A stretch of DNA of 64,000 bases from Oscillospiraceae bacterium (GCA_017448455.1 JAFSLL010000132.1:84839-148838), one strand, 5' to 3'; shown: positions 42,452 to 51,694, counted from the first letter of the stretch. Numbers and translations: made by a program. Notes: generated by a model not told the origin, from the letters alone.

Positions 42452-44026
42452 ATGAGCAAATTTGACGCTGTCGTAATAGGCTCGGGAACTGGCGGTTTGT
42501 CCGCGGCGCTGAGCCTTGCTACGGCGGGGAAGAAAATCCTTCTTCTCGAGCAGCACAACATGCCGGGAGGGTGTGCGACAAGCTTTGTCCGGGGAAGGTT
42601 TGAATTCGACGCCTCGCTGCACGAATTCTGTTCTCTCGGCTCTCCCGGAAACTGGGCGATGACGGGAAAGCTCCTGATGGAGAAATACAAACTGGACATC
42701 GACTGGTGTCTGGTTCCGGAACTGTACCGGTGCATCGGAACCACAAGAAGCGGAAAACACTTCGACCTCCGCCTCCCGTGCGGGGTGGAGAATGTGATCC
42801 AGGCCATGGAGAAGGCGGTTCCGGGTTCCGAAAAACCGATGCGGACTTTCTTTGAACTGGCGGAGGAATGCAGCGCGGCGTACGACTACTTCAACGACCA
42901 TATGCTGGACGGCCTGGACAAAAAAGGATACACCTTTGTGGATGAAAGCCTGTTCATGAAGAAGTTCCCGAACTTCCTGAGGATGGCGGAGTATCCGTTC
43001 AACAAGGTGCTGCGGAAGATCGGGATGCCGGAAGACGTCATCGACATTCTGGACGTCTACTGGACCTACATCGGGGCGGACTACGAGCGGATGAGCTTTG
43101 TGCATCAGGCGTGGATGTTCCTGATGTACACCAAATACTATCCCGCCATCTGCACGAGAACCTCCCACGAGCTCACCATGGCGGGAATCCGCAGGCTGCA
43201 TGAACTGGGCGCGGAAGTCTGGCTGAATACCAAGGCGCATAAAGTGGTCGCCGATGAAAACGGAAAGATCATCGGGGTGGAAACGGACGCCGGCTTCGTT
43301 GAAACCAACTATGTGATTGCAAACGTGAATCCGCAGACCGCCTACACAAAACTGCTGGACAAGCGCATCAGGGTGCCGGACAGCGAGATTAAGCGCCTCA
43401 ACGCCCAGAAGCACGGCGTCCGCTTCTTCGAAGCCTACGTCGGCCTGAACAAAAGCGTGGAGGAGCTCGGCATCCGGGACTACACGATCTTTATGCCAGG
43501 CGTCCTGGACAACGGGAAGAACTTCGAGTGGTCCAAGAGCATGGACCTGAACACCCACAGCGTGGTCGTGATTTACAATGTCGTGAATCCCGAAGCGAGC
43601 CCGAAGGGCACGACCGCCATGACCTTCACGATCACGTATACGGAGGATGTGTGGGGCACGGTTTCGCAGCGCGACTACGCGAAAAAGAAGACGGAGATTT
43701 TCCAAAAAGTGCTGGCGAATTTTGAGGCGGATACCGGCATCATCATCCACGACTGCATCGAAGAGATCGAGATGGCGAGTCCCTGGACCTTCTGCAACTT
43801 CCTGGGCACGCCGCAGGGGACGGTTTACGGGTTTGAAATCAACGACTGGGATACGATGGTGTCCCGCCTGATGTCGCTGCGGAAAGAACAGCCCATCCAC
43901 GGCTTTAAAACCTGCGGCGCGTCGGGCGCCCGGGGCGACGGCTTCAACCAGACCTATCTCAACGGCAACGACATGGCCATGCTGATTCTGGAAGAGATGG
44001 AACAGGACGCGAAGGAGGGCAAGTAA
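42452..44026 (+). CDS. FAD-dependent oxidoreductase, phytoene-desaturase-like
   Basis: This 524-residue protein has the FAD-binding AVVIGSGTGGLSAALSLATA at the start, then LLEQHNMPGGCATSF typical of the phytoene desaturase/carotenoid isomerase and amine oxidase superfamily, and the end motif GDGFNQTYLNGNDMAML. Such enzymes introduce, move or reduce C=C bonds in lipophilic substrates. The ATG at 42452 places the glycine motif at the usual distance; a GTG four codons earlier lacks a spaced ribosome site. Its stop is followed at once by the ATG of an iron-sulfur flavin reductase, the probable electron partner. No carotenoid genes are present, so the substrate is open. Confidence 0.8.
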   Translation: MSKFDAVVIGSGTGGLSAALSLATAGKKILLLEQHNMPGGCATSFVRGRFEFDASLHEFCSLGSPGNWAMTGKLLMEKYKLDIDWCLVPELYRCIGTTRSGKHFDLRLPCGVENVIQAMEKAVPGSEKPMRTFFELAEECSAAYDYFNDHMLDGLDKKGYTFVDESLFMKKFPNFLRMAEYPFNKVLRKIGMPEDVIDILDVYWTYIGADYERMSFVHQAWMFLMYTKYYPAICTRTSHELTMAGIRRLHELGAEVWLNTKAHKVVADENGKIIGVETDAGFVETNYVIANVNPQTAYTKLLDKRIRVPDSEIKRLNAQKHGVRFFEAYVGLNKSVEELGIRDYTIFMPGVLDNGKNFEWSKSMDLNTHSVVVIYNVVNPEASPKGTTAMTFTITYTEDVWGTVSQRDYAKKKTEIFQKVLANFEADTGIIIHDCIEEIEMASPWTFCNFLGTPQGTVYGFEINDWDTMVSRLMSLRKEQPIHGFKTCGASGARGDGFNQTYLNGNDMAMLILEEMEQDAKEGK

Positions 44027-45232
44027 ATGGCTAATGTGAAAATGAGTTTCATCGGCCTGCTGGACATGCTGCGCTTCAAGAACATGAAAGTCCGGCGGGA
44101 CAAGATCATTGACAGCACGCCGGTTACCGCCCTGGTTGAGAATTACGCCTCAAACCTGAAAGCCGCGGAGCGGCATCCCCTGAGCCAGACCTTCACCATC
44201 GAGGATATCCAGGTCCGCGGAAAAGGGGATGTGAAGACCTACACGCTGCGCAGGACCGACGGGCGGAATCCCGCGTTCTTCCGCGCGGGGCAGTTTGTGG
44301 TGATCCGCCAGATGATCGACGGGAAACTGATCGCTCGCCCGGTTACGCTGTCCTGCGGGCCGGCGATGACGCTGGAAGGGAAAGTACAGCTCACCGTGAA
44401 ACGCGTGGAGGAGGAGGCCTTCCTGAGCGCGTACATCCACGACAACTGGAAGGTCGGGGACACCGTTGAGACCTCCGGACCGCAGGGAACCTTCTTCTAT
44501 GAGCCGCTCCGCGACGCGAAGAAGGTGGTCGCCATTGCGGGCGGCAGCGGAATCACCCCGGTTTACGCGATGGCCAACGCGATTGCCGACGGGGACGAGG
44601 ATTTTGAGATGACGGTCCTCTACGGCAGCAGGACGAAGCAGGACATCCTCTTCCAGGAGGAGTTCGACGCCATTATGGCGCGGACGGACAAGGTGAAGCT
44701 TGTCAACGTCCTCAGCGAAGAGGAAGCGGAAGGCTGCGAGCACGGATTCATTACCGCCGGGCTGATCAAAAAATACGCCGGGGACGGAGTCTACAGCGTG
44801 TTTGCCGCGGGATCCCAGGGGATGTACAAATTCCTGGACGGCGAAGCGGAAAAACTGGGACTGATCAAAAAGTATTACCGGAAAGAGCTTTACGACAACA
44901 TCGGCAAACCCTGGAATTATCCCGGATATCCGATGGAGGCGAAAGACAAGGTCTTCAGCCTGAAAATCAAAATGTGTGACAAGGTCTTTGAGATTCCCTG
45001 CAGCGCCAACGAGAACATCCTTGTCGCACTGGAACGCGCGGGCGTGGCTGGGCCGAACCGCTGCCGCGGAGGAATCTGCGGCTGGTGCCGGAGCAGGCTG
45101 CTCTCCGGAGATGTGTTTATCCCCGAAGACACGGACGGCAGAAGAGCCCAGGACAAGCTTGACGGGTACATTCATCCGTGCGCAACCTTTGCCGTGAGCG
45201 ACCTGTCCATCGAGATGCCGCTGAAGAGATAA
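44027..45232 (+). CDS. NAD(P)H:flavin reductase with C-terminal 2Fe-2S ferredoxin domain
   Basis: The 401-residue protein has an N-terminal extension of about 50 residues, a ferredoxin-NADP-reductase FAD domain (RAGQFVVIRQM, RPVTLSCGP), an NAD(P)H domain (AIAGGSGITPVYAMA, VLYGSRTKQDI), and a plant-type 2Fe-2S domain with CRGGICGWC near residues 345-353 and a fourth Cys about 30 residues later (IHPCATF). It passes electrons from NAD(P)H through FAD to the iron-sulfur centre, as oxygenase and reductase partners do. The TAAATG junction with the previous gene implies matched amounts. In an anaerobe the acceptor is most likely the preceding flavin enzyme. Confidence 0.85.
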   Translation: MANVKMSFIGLLDMLRFKNMKVRRDKIIDSTPVTALVENYASNLKAAERHPLSQTFTIEDIQVRGKGDVKTYTLRRTDGRNPAFFRAGQFVVIRQMIDGKLIARPVTLSCGPAMTLEGKVQLTVKRVEEEAFLSAYIHDNWKVGDTVETSGPQGTFFYEPLRDAKKVVAIAGGSGITPVYAMANAIADGDEDFEMTVLYGSRTKQDILFQEEFDAIMARTDKVKLVNVLSEEEAEGCEHGFITAGLIKKYAGDGVYSVFAAGSQGMYKFLDGEAEKLGLIKKYYRKELYDNIGKPWNYPGYPMEAKDKVFSLKIKMCDKVFEIPCSANENILVALERAGVAGPNRCRGGICGWCRSRLLSGDVFIPEDTDGRRAQDKLDGYIHPCATFAVSDLSIEMPLKR

Positions 45233-45254
45233 GCATCACAGCGGAAACGAAAAG

Positions 45255-45294
45255 GGAGCTGCCTCAAAACCGGAGGCAGCTCCGCTCTTTTTTT
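45255..45294 (+). terminator. Terminator of the flavin dehydrogenase operon
   Basis: GGAGCTGCCTC and its perfect complement, then GCTC and seven T residues. Confidence 0.9.
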
Positions 45295-45443
45295 CTCCCG
45301 CCTGTGCTCCGTCCCCGCAACAGAAAAAGCCGTCAGGAGCTTCCGGACCAAAGCGGCCCTTGACTCTGACGGCGAGATCGGCGCGGATACGTGAACGATG
45401 CCAATAACCGAATAAAGGATCACGCTGTTGCGGCATCGTGTTA

Positions 45444-45492
45444 CCCGCAACTCCTGTACAGCTGCTTTTTTGCAACCGTCCGGAGTTGCGGG
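45444..45492. other. Hairpin in front of the TetR remnant
   Basis: CCCGCAACTCC is matched by GGAGTTGCGGG across a 27-base loop, followed by TTTCATTT. It may have terminated the decayed regulator. The stretch 45295-45443 holds nothing else I recognise. Confidence 0.4.
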
Positions 45493-45510
45493 TTTCATTT
45501 CTGCTTCTAG

Positions 45511-45668
45511 TTATTCAAAACAATCATTAAAAAGGGCGGGCATGCAGTCACAGATCAGATTTGCTAATTCCTCTGGTGGGATGTGCATGGTTTTCAGCCA
45601 TTCCAAGGTGTAACGTGATGTTCCCATCGTATACATACGTAAAGCCTGATAATCATGTTCCGGGATCC
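45511..45668 (-). pseudogene. TetR-family regulator, C-terminal remnant
   Basis: The minus strand reads HDYQALRMYTMGTSRYTLEW, then IPPEELANLICDCMPAL and a stop, the style of TetR ligand-domain ends (GTxxxxxEWLxxGxxxPPEEL). There is no DNA-binding part; upstream the sequence runs into an oxidoreductase remnant on the other strand. Confidence 0.55.
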
Positions 45669-45671
45669 AAT

Positions 45672-45881
45672 GCAGTTGTTGTAGAGACAAACGAGGGTGA
45701 AAAGAAATCGCTCCCGGCGGATACTGCGATTATGGCATTCGGCAGCATTCCTCTGACAAAGCTGGCAGATTCCATTTTCCTGTCTCATAAGAATGTACGG
45801 GTGGTCGGAGATGTGGTATATCCCCGTCTGGTCGGCCATGCAGTCCGTGAAGGCTTTGCGGCAGCCTGGGCTTTGGAATAA
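45672..45881 (+). pseudogene. OYE/FAD reductase, C-terminal remnant
   Basis: The last 60-70 codons encode AVVVETNEGEKKSLPADTA, MAFGSIPLTKLAD and VGDVVYPRLVGHAVREG, the end of the FAD/NAD domain of a FadH/BaiCD-like reductase. No upstream part exists. It shows that a second reductase of the same class once stood beside the MFS carrier that follows. Confidence 0.65.
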
Positions 45882-45923
45882 CAGGAAAACCGAAGAGTTG
45901 AATCCGTTAAGGAAGGGATGGTC

Positions 45924-46991
45924 ATGAGAAAATCAACAACACGCGGCTGGCTGGCGTTGATCAGCTGTATTTTAGCAAATCTGGTGTGCTGCGGTTTTAT
46001 CTATAACCAGATGTCCCTGCTGTTGGAACCGATCAGCACATCTCTCGGAATATCCAGAACGCTCCTGAGTTCACTGCAAAGTCTTACGCCGATTGTAAAC
46101 ACGATCATTACCATGTTCTTTATGAAGTTTCATGATAAGATGGGGCTTCGATTAATGATGCTGGCAGGGTGTGCATGCGTTGTCATATTCTCCATGCTTT
46201 ATTACTTTGCGGGTGTTCTGTCGGGCGCTGCGGTAGTACTAATTGCGCTTGCGCATATTTTAATCGCATTTACGATGTCCTGGTCTACAGCGATGACAGC
46301 TAATATCGTGATCACAAACTGGTTTGCAAAGAATATCGGTTCTTTGATGAGTATTTATGGAACATCAGGCGGAATTGGCGGTGTGATTGCGGCTCCGGTG
46401 GTAAGCAGACTCATATCGTCTTTTGGTTGGCAGTCTACGACGCTGTACTTTGCAGGAGCGGCTGTTGTTGCCCTGATGTTGGCAGTACTTTTCTTTAAAA
46501 CGATGCCTGCTGCTGATGAAACAAAAATCTGGGAAGGCAGGGAAGATGCTGCGGTTTCGGAATCCGTTTTCGGCCTGACATTTGATAAAGCCAGAAAAAC
46601 AAAAAACTATCTGTTCTGTGTCTTCATCTGTCTTGGCCTTGGAGTGTTCCTGTATCCGCCCATGATGGTGCTTGCGCCATATTGTGCAGACTGTGGTGTT
46701 GCCGGTGTCGGAGGAACCGCAATGAGCGTGCTGTTTGCGGTGCAGATACTCGTCACGCTGCCGCTTGGCGGTTTGGTGGAAAAGTATGGCCTGAAAGCGG
46801 CCATCATGCCGGTGTTCCTGCTGGTTCTGGTTGCTTTGTGCTCGCTGGTTGTTTCATCCGCTGTGCCTGCACTGTATTTTGCTGCGGTGGGATTTGGAGC
46901 AGGCATGGCAGTGGTAAATGTTTTGATCGGTCTGCTGACCAGAACGGTGTTTGGAAATCGGGATTTCGCGAGAATTCAGAGCAAACTATAA
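45924..46991 (+). pseudogene. MFS carrier truncated by an IS end
   Basis: The 355-residue product has ten recognisable membrane segments of the major facilitator (oxalate/monocarboxylate-like) type. It starts with RGWLALISCILANLVCCGFI and continues to TRTVFGNRDFARIQSK, where a stop comes at the junction with IS3-like end DNA. The last two helices, about 50 residues, are missing, so transport activity is doubtful. The ATG at 45924 with GGAAGGG ahead is preferred. It follows the OYE remnant by 42 bases, and the intact version probably imported that reductase's substrate. Confidence 0.7.
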
Positions 46992-47106
46992 GGGTTTCAA
47001 AATCTTTGCTTGTCCAGTTTGTGGGATTTGGCTCCTATTTCAAATAGTTGCATATGTCCAATTCTTTGGATTTTGAAAACTTCTGCTGTCCAGTTTCTGG
47101 GGTACA
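46990..47106. mobile_element. IS3/IS150-type terminal fragment
   Basis: About 117 bases with no ORF join the truncated MFS gene to a truncated integrase. The right edge is TGTACCCCAGAAACTGGACA on the minus strand, in the style of IS150-group inverted repeats. A similar copy (CAAACTGGACAAGCAAAGAT) lies at the left edge in the same orientation. Both interrupted genes end exactly here. Confidence 0.5.
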
Positions 47107-47578
47107 TTTTAAGATTGATGATGACCCAATTGCGATACTCTGAAAACTTGCAGTTTCTGAGATTAGGCTTTTTCAGCAGGGCTTCCAGCTCATCGTCAGA
47201 GTATGTCTCTTTGATGGTTTCCTCTGCCTTGAACAGAGGAATGGTCAAATCTGTTATCCCTTCTTCATTGCACCAGGAGAGAAAAGATTTCATGGTGCGC
47301 GTGTAGCTTTTGATGCTGTTGGGGGCAAGCTCTGCGTCGCGCATGCTGACGACCATTTGCTCCAAGCTGTTCGTATTTAGTTTCTCGATGCTTTGTCCCA
47401 AATCAAGATGTTTGCTGATTGCTGAGAAATGCTGCTGATAGGTGGCTAATGTCTTGTCAGCAAGGCCTTTTGCTTTCTTTGCCAGAATGAAACTCTTGAT
47501 TTCTTCCTCTACTGACGCGCTTGATTTTACTGAAATTCGTCTCCTAGCGGCACTCTTGATTCCTCCTTTTTGTGTCAA
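47107..47578 (-). pseudogene. Tyrosine recombinase, N-terminal remnant
   Basis: About 157 codons encode the SAM-like core-binding domain (KKAKGLADKTLATYQQHFSA, SMRDAELAPNSIKSYTRTMK) and the first strand of the catalytic domain (YRNWVIINL), where IS-end DNA takes over. The catalytic Arg-His-Arg-Tyr set is gone. The best ribosome site (AAAGGAGG) leads to a GTG in another frame, so there may also be an early frameshift. It lies 70 bases from tRNA-Pro and reads away from it, as integrases at tRNA sites often do. Confidence 0.7.
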
Positions 47579-47612
47579 AAATCAAGAGTCCCCTGAAAGG
47601 CAAAAAATAAAG

Positions 47613-47644
47613 AAAAAACGCTGAAATCATTGACGATTTCAGCG
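47613..47644 (-). terminator. Terminator of tRNA-Pro
   Basis: CGCTGAAATC and its complement around a six-base loop, followed on the minus strand by six T residues. Confidence 0.85.
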
Positions 47645-47647
47645 TTC

Positions 47648-47723
47648 TGGTCCGAGTGACTGGATTTGAACCAGCGGCCTCTTGAACCCCATTCAAGCGC
47701 GCTACCATCTGCGCTACACCCGG
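47648..47723 (-). tRNA. tRNA-Pro(GGG)
   Basis: The cloverleaf folds fully: acceptor CCGGGTG with CACTCGG, D arm GCGC/GCGC, anticodon stem CTTGA/TCAAG with loop ATGGGGT (anticodon GGG), T arm with TTCAAAT, discriminator A and an encoded CCA. It is 76 bases including CCA. An integrase remnant sits next to its 3' end, a typical attachment position. Confidence 0.95.
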
Positions 47724-47790
47724 ATAGGATACTCCTGCGATCTCTCGACCGCCTGAGTATCTTACCACAATTCATCTTGAAATGCAACAG

Positions 47791-50052
47791 CTATTTTTCC
47801 TGTCTTCGAAGGGGCTGGTTTTCCTGCCGGACAAAGAGGATCTGTACCGCAGGGAAGTCCCCGTACATGGGCGGGAGCGTGATGCCGGCCTGCATCAGGG
47901 AAGCGCCAGACAGCACAGGCAGCGTGAGACCGGGCTGACCGTTCCGGCATCCGGAAAACTCCGCCCACGCGACCCGGTAGCCTGCATCCGGCTGAAGTCC
48001 TTTGAGCCGGAGATGAAGGGGAAGCGGGTTCGCCTCTGGCTGTGTCAGGATAAGACTGAGCAGGGCACTGCCCCGGTCAGGAGAGACAAGAGACCAGGCC
48101 GTATAGCGGCATGGGCTGTCACCGGGCAGCCGGTAGTACAGTCCGTCCTGCAGCAGGGGACTCAGTTCGCGGAAACGGGCAATCTGAGAACGAACTGCGG
48201 ATTTCTCTTCCTCGGACAGGAGGGCCGGGTTCAGCTCGTACCCGAATGCTCCGGTCATTGCCGTGACGGCGCGGGTTCCGATCGGTGTGGAACGTCCGGT
48301 CTGATGGTTGGGACTGGCGGAAACATGAGCGGCAATCGATGAGAGCGAATAGCCAAAGGAAGTGCCTTCCTGAATACGCAGACGGGCAATCGGGTCAGTG
48401 TTGTCGCTGCACCAGATCTGCGGGAACCAGGCGAGCATCCCGGCGTCGAAGCGTCCGCCGCCGCCGGAGCAGCCCTCAAAGAGAACCTCGGGGAACTCCG
48501 ATGTGATGCGGTCAACGATTTTGTACAGGTTGAGAACATATCGGTGGGCCACTTCTCCCTGCCGGTCGGCGGGAAGCTGTGCACTGTACAGGTCTGCCAG
48601 AACCCGGTTCATGTCCCATTTGATATAGCGGATGTTGTTCTCCCGCAGCAGGGAGGAGAAGGTTTCATACATCCAGTCTGCAACCTCCTGCCGGGAGAGA
48701 TCCAGAACCAGCTGGTCACGGCCGAGGACTGGCTTTCTGCCGGGGACCTGCAGCGCCCAGTCGGGGTGAGTGCGGTAAAGCGCGGAGTCTTCACTGACCA
48801 TTTCGGGTTCAATCCAGAGACCAAACTGCAGCCCAAGGCGATTCACCTCATCAATCAGGTGACCGAGGCCATTCGGGAAACGCTCCGGATTGGGAACCCA
48901 GTCGCCCAGGGCACGCCGGTCGTCCGTGCGGGTGCCGAACCAGCCGTCGTCCAGGACAAAGAGTTCCACGCCGAGCTCGGAAGCCTCCCGCGCGAGGCGG
49001 AGCAGTGTTTCTTCATCAAAATCGAAGTAGGAGGCCTCCCAACTGTTGAGCAGTACCGGCCTGGGGCGGTTGTTCCAGCGGCTGCGGCAGAGATTCCGCC
49101 GGAGAAAGCGGTGGAAGTGGTGCGAAAGCCCGGTCAGACCTGCAGCGGAGAAGCTCAGGAAGACCTCCGGGGTATCGAACATACTGCCGGGGTCCAGCTT
49201 CCAGCAGAAATAGCGCTCTCCGATGCCGGACAAAAGACGGACGGAACCGTTCGGGCTGCGCTCGATCTCTTCCTGATGATTTCCGGAATAGCAGAGCATG
49301 GCGCCGTAACAGAATCCGGCGTCTTCTGTTGCCCCCTGTTCGCAGAGAATCACAAATGGATTCTGCTGGTGGCTGCTGATGCCCCGTTCGGAGGATAGCG
49401 TCTGAATGCCGGTGAGAACAGGAGCCCGCTCCGGCAGCCGCTCCATCGCGTGACGACCTTGAAAATGCAGCAGTTCCCAGCTGCCGAAGGGGAGATCCAG
49501 ACAGGCAGAGGAAAGTTTATCCAGAAACACAGCCTGACTTCCGGTGTTTCGAATCCGTACGCTGCGGGTAATTATATCCGTTGCTTCGAACACCGCGTAG
49601 AGAAGCTCAATCTCTATGCCGGTTGCTTCATCAGCGAGCGTAACGGAAAGGGTGCTTGTGCTTCCGTCGGCGTCAAAGGCAGAGGGAAGGCCGTTCAGAG
49701 AATACTTTCCCTCCCGGATCTCGTGCCTGCGGTACCGCAGGTCGACCCCACAGATTCCGGATTCGGTGTGAAGCAGGATGGATGGCAGACGGGAATCGCC
49801 GCAGGCGGAGCAGCTGAACTCCTGCGGCAGCGCGTCAAGAGAGAAGCCGCGGCCTTCCGCGAGGTCATACGGATTGGGGGTGAATCCACGGTCCTGTGGC
49901 AGGTGCAGATAATCGTAGAATTCACCGGATGAGCAGCGCGGACCATAGTAGAGATGAAGGAGATAGCCGAGCGGCCCGATCTTCATCTGGTAGCAGCTGT
50001 TCGCTGTTTCAAGGCTCAGGATGTGCTTTTCGGGATAAAAGGAAATACCCAT
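47791..50052 (-). CDS. GH36 alpha-galactosidase
   Basis: This 753-residue cytoplasmic enzyme has an N-terminal beta-supersandwich (about 1-325), a TIM barrel with NSWEASYFDFDEETL, LDDGWFGTRTDDRRALGDW, the nucleophile in IKWDMNR and the acid/base aspartate in CSDNTDPIAR, and a C-terminal beta domain. It releases alpha-1,6-galactose from raffinose, stachyose or melibiose. It has GGAGG twelve bases before the ATG. No transporter or regulator is adjacent, so it is probably served by carriers elsewhere. Length and motifs are normal for the bacterial tetrameric group. Confidence 0.9.
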   Translation of the reverse strand: MGISFYPEKHILSLETANSCYQMKIGPLGYLLHLYYGPRCSSGEFYDYLHLPQDRGFTPNPYDLAEGRGFSLDALPQEFSCSACGDSRLPSILLHTESGICGVDLRYRRHEIREGKYSLNGLPSAFDADGSTSTLSVTLADEATGIEIELLYAVFEATDIITRSVRIRNTGSQAVFLDKLSSACLDLPFGSWELLHFQGRHAMERLPERAPVLTGIQTLSSERGISSHQQNPFVILCEQGATEDAGFCYGAMLCYSGNHQEEIERSPNGSVRLLSGIGERYFCWKLDPGSMFDTPEVFLSFSAAGLTGLSHHFHRFLRRNLCRSRWNNRPRPVLLNSWEASYFDFDEETLLRLAREASELGVELFVLDDGWFGTRTDDRRALGDWVPNPERFPNGLGHLIDEVNRLGLQFGLWIEPEMVSEDSALYRTHPDWALQVPGRKPVLGRDQLVLDLSRQEVADWMYETFSSLLRENNIRYIKWDMNRVLADLYSAQLPADRQGEVAHRYVLNLYKIVDRITSEFPEVLFEGCSGGGGRFDAGMLAWFPQIWCSDNTDPIARLRIQEGTSFGYSLSSIAAHVSASPNHQTGRSTPIGTRAVTAMTGAFGYELNPALLSEEEKSAVRSQIARFRELSPLLQDGLYYRLPGDSPCRYTAWSLVSPDRGSALLSLILTQPEANPLPLHLRLKGLQPDAGYRVAWAEFSGCRNGQPGLTLPVLSGASLMQAGITLPPMYGDFPAVQILFVRQENQPLRRQEK

Positions 50053-50105
50053 AGGGATTGGAAACCTCCGTCAAGTAAGATCAGCGTCCGGGAAAGGCTG
50101 CGGAC

Positions 50106-50987
50106 TCAGGGAGAAGAGAGAGGATAGTCCTGCGGAAGCGGGATAAAGCGCATATTGAGGTCCGCCTCACCGCTGACGCCTGGGACCGAAGCGGTAAAGG
50201 TATACTGCCAGAATTCGGCGGCATAGTAGAAGTCCGGATACGGTCCGGGAACAGACAGCCAGAAGGCATAGTCCGTCAGACGGGAGAGATCCAGACCGTG
50301 GTAACCGATGTTTCGGTTGAAATAGACGCCCGCTTCGTAGCCGGCATTTTCGATGGTGCGGCAGAAAGCCAGCGCACAGTCGGTCATGGTCTGCTCACTG
50401 AGCACATCCGTTCTGGCACCGCCGCCATCCACCTTCTCCCAGTCATACATGACAGGCAGATCCACTTCGTGACCGGCGAGATGCGCAATGACATATTCCG
50501 CCTCTTCAATGGCTTCTCCGACATTGACAGCCTGTGAGAAAAAATAAACTCCTGTATCCAGTCCCGCGGCGGATGCGCCGCTGATGTTCCGCTCGTACCA
50601 GGGGTCCTGAAAGATCCCGCCTTCCGTATAGCCGCGGTAGCCGATGCGGATATAGGCAAAGTCCAGAACTTCGGCGGCAGCAGTCCAGTTGATGTCGAGC
50701 TGGTGCTCGGATACGTCGATCCCGATCTCAGTCTGGTATTCACGTCCGACGTAAGTGGGGGAACCGTTGATGCTTTTAAAGTCTTCCTCGTAGATAGTAC
50801 TGGTGGCGACATTTTCAAAAGGTGTCATCCAGATCCAGTCGTAGCCGTCGAACACGGATACCTGCCCGGCATGTTCGTTGACGACCGTTTTCTCCGGCAA
50901 AAGCAGCCGGATAATGGCGGCCATGGCAAGGATCAGCAGTGCGGCGATCAAATAATATTTCAGCTTTCCGCCGGGAGAGCGACTCAT
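50106..50987 (-). CDS. Membrane-anchored GH25 lysozyme-like protein
   Basis: The 293-residue protein has a basic start, one transmembrane segment (about 12-30) and an external GH25 domain from about 95: GIDVSEHQLDINW with the first Asp, YIRIGYRGYTEGG, YFFSQAVN, VMYDWEKV with the catalytic Glu, and FWQYTF. GH25 muramidases cut peptidoglycan between MurNAc and GlcNAc, here probably for wall remodelling because the enzyme stays attached. The ATG at 50987 has GGAGGAAAC upstream. It is divergent from the small NTPase and follows no clear operon with GH36. Confidence 0.8.
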   Translation of the reverse strand: MSRSPGGKLKYYLIAALLILAMAAIIRLLLPEKTVVNEHAGQVSVFDGYDWIWMTPFENVATSTIYEEDFKSINGSPTYVGREYQTEIGIDVSEHQLDINWTAAAEVLDFAYIRIGYRGYTEGGIFQDPWYERNISGASAAGLDTGVYFFSQAVNVGEAIEEAEYVIAHLAGHEVDLPVMYDWEKVDGGGARTDVLSEQTMTDCALAFCRTIENAGYEAGVYFNRNIGYHGLDLSRLTDYAFWLSVPGPYPDFYYAAEFWQYTFTASVPGVSGEADLNMRFIPLPQDYPLSSP

Positions 50988-51024
50988 ACTGTTTCCTCCG
51001 GGACTGGTTTGATCATCAAAAAAT

Positions 51025-51053
51025 TTGACGAATCGGATTTTGCCTATTATAAT
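51025..51053 (+). promoter_or_regulatory. Promoter of the NTPase/CsoR pair
   Basis: TTGACG, 17 bases, a perfect TATAAT. The start would be near 51060 with a leader of about 38 bases. Confidence 0.75.
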
Positions 51054-51097
51054 ACAGGACAACGACTCTTCGCAAGTGTCCCCGGAGGGATTGCCAG

Positions 51098-51694
51098 ATG
51101 AAAAGACACCTGTTTTTGTGCGGCCCGGCGTTCTGCGGGAAAAGCGGCCTGATCCGGACCTGCCTCGGCACGGCGCTCAGCGCCGCAGGAGGCTTCGCTA
51201 CAGGGCTGAGTGCGTCGGAGGACGGAGGCCTGCTTGGCTGCACGCTGTTTCCGGCGGCTGCCGCCGGCGGCGTGGAGGGCTTCGAGAAAGCGCTGTTTCT
51301 CGACCTCCGCAGTATGCCGCCAAAGCATGACAGCGAGGTCTTTCGCGGGGTGGGAACACAGCTGCTGGAGGAGGCGGCGTATTATCCTTTCGCGGTCCTT
51401 GATGAGATCGGGGGAATGGATCTGATCATTCCCCAGTTTCGGGTCGCACTGGATCGTCTGCTGGACTCGGAACTGCCGATTCTCGGCGTGCTGAAATCTG
51501 CAGAGGCGGCAGAAGATCTGCGGCGGCTTCTGGGACCGGGAGAGCGCTTCCGGGCATTTTCAGACCGGCTTCACAGCAGGCTGAGCGGGGATCCAAAGGC
51601 TGAGATCCTGAATATCGAAGAGAACGCGGAACAGGAAGCCAAAGAAGCGGTTTCTGCCTGGGTCTGTGAGTACGCCTCACTGAACGGCTTTTAA
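51098..51694 (+). CDS. P-loop nucleotide-binding protein, THEP1-like NTPase
   Basis: The 198-residue protein has a Walker A motif GPAFCGKSG at residues 9-17, a hydrophobic strand with FAVLDEIGGMD (about 93-103) as Walker B, and the IIPQFRVALDRLLDSELPIL segment typical of the nucleoside-triphosphatase THEP1 family (PF03266). The biological substrate of these enzymes is unknown. CGGAGGG precedes the ATG. It lies 14 bases before a metal-sensing regulator gene, sharing a strong promoter. The sequence is alanine-rich in the middle, where the family's second domain is shortened. Confidence 0.65.
   Translation: MKRHLFLCGPAFCGKSGLIRTCLGTALSAAGGFATGLSASEDGGLLGCTLFPAAAAGGVEGFEKALFLDLRSMPPKHDSEVFRGVGTQLLEEAAYYPFAVLDEIGGMDLIIPQFRVALDRLLDSELPILGVLKSAEAAEDLRRLLGPGERFRAFSDRLHSRLSGDPKAEILNIEENAEQEAKEAVSAWVCEYASLNGF

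Noticed and set aside
48614-48640. Internal open frames on the plus strand inside GH36
   Set aside because: They are short shadows of a gene with complete alpha-galactosidase motifs.
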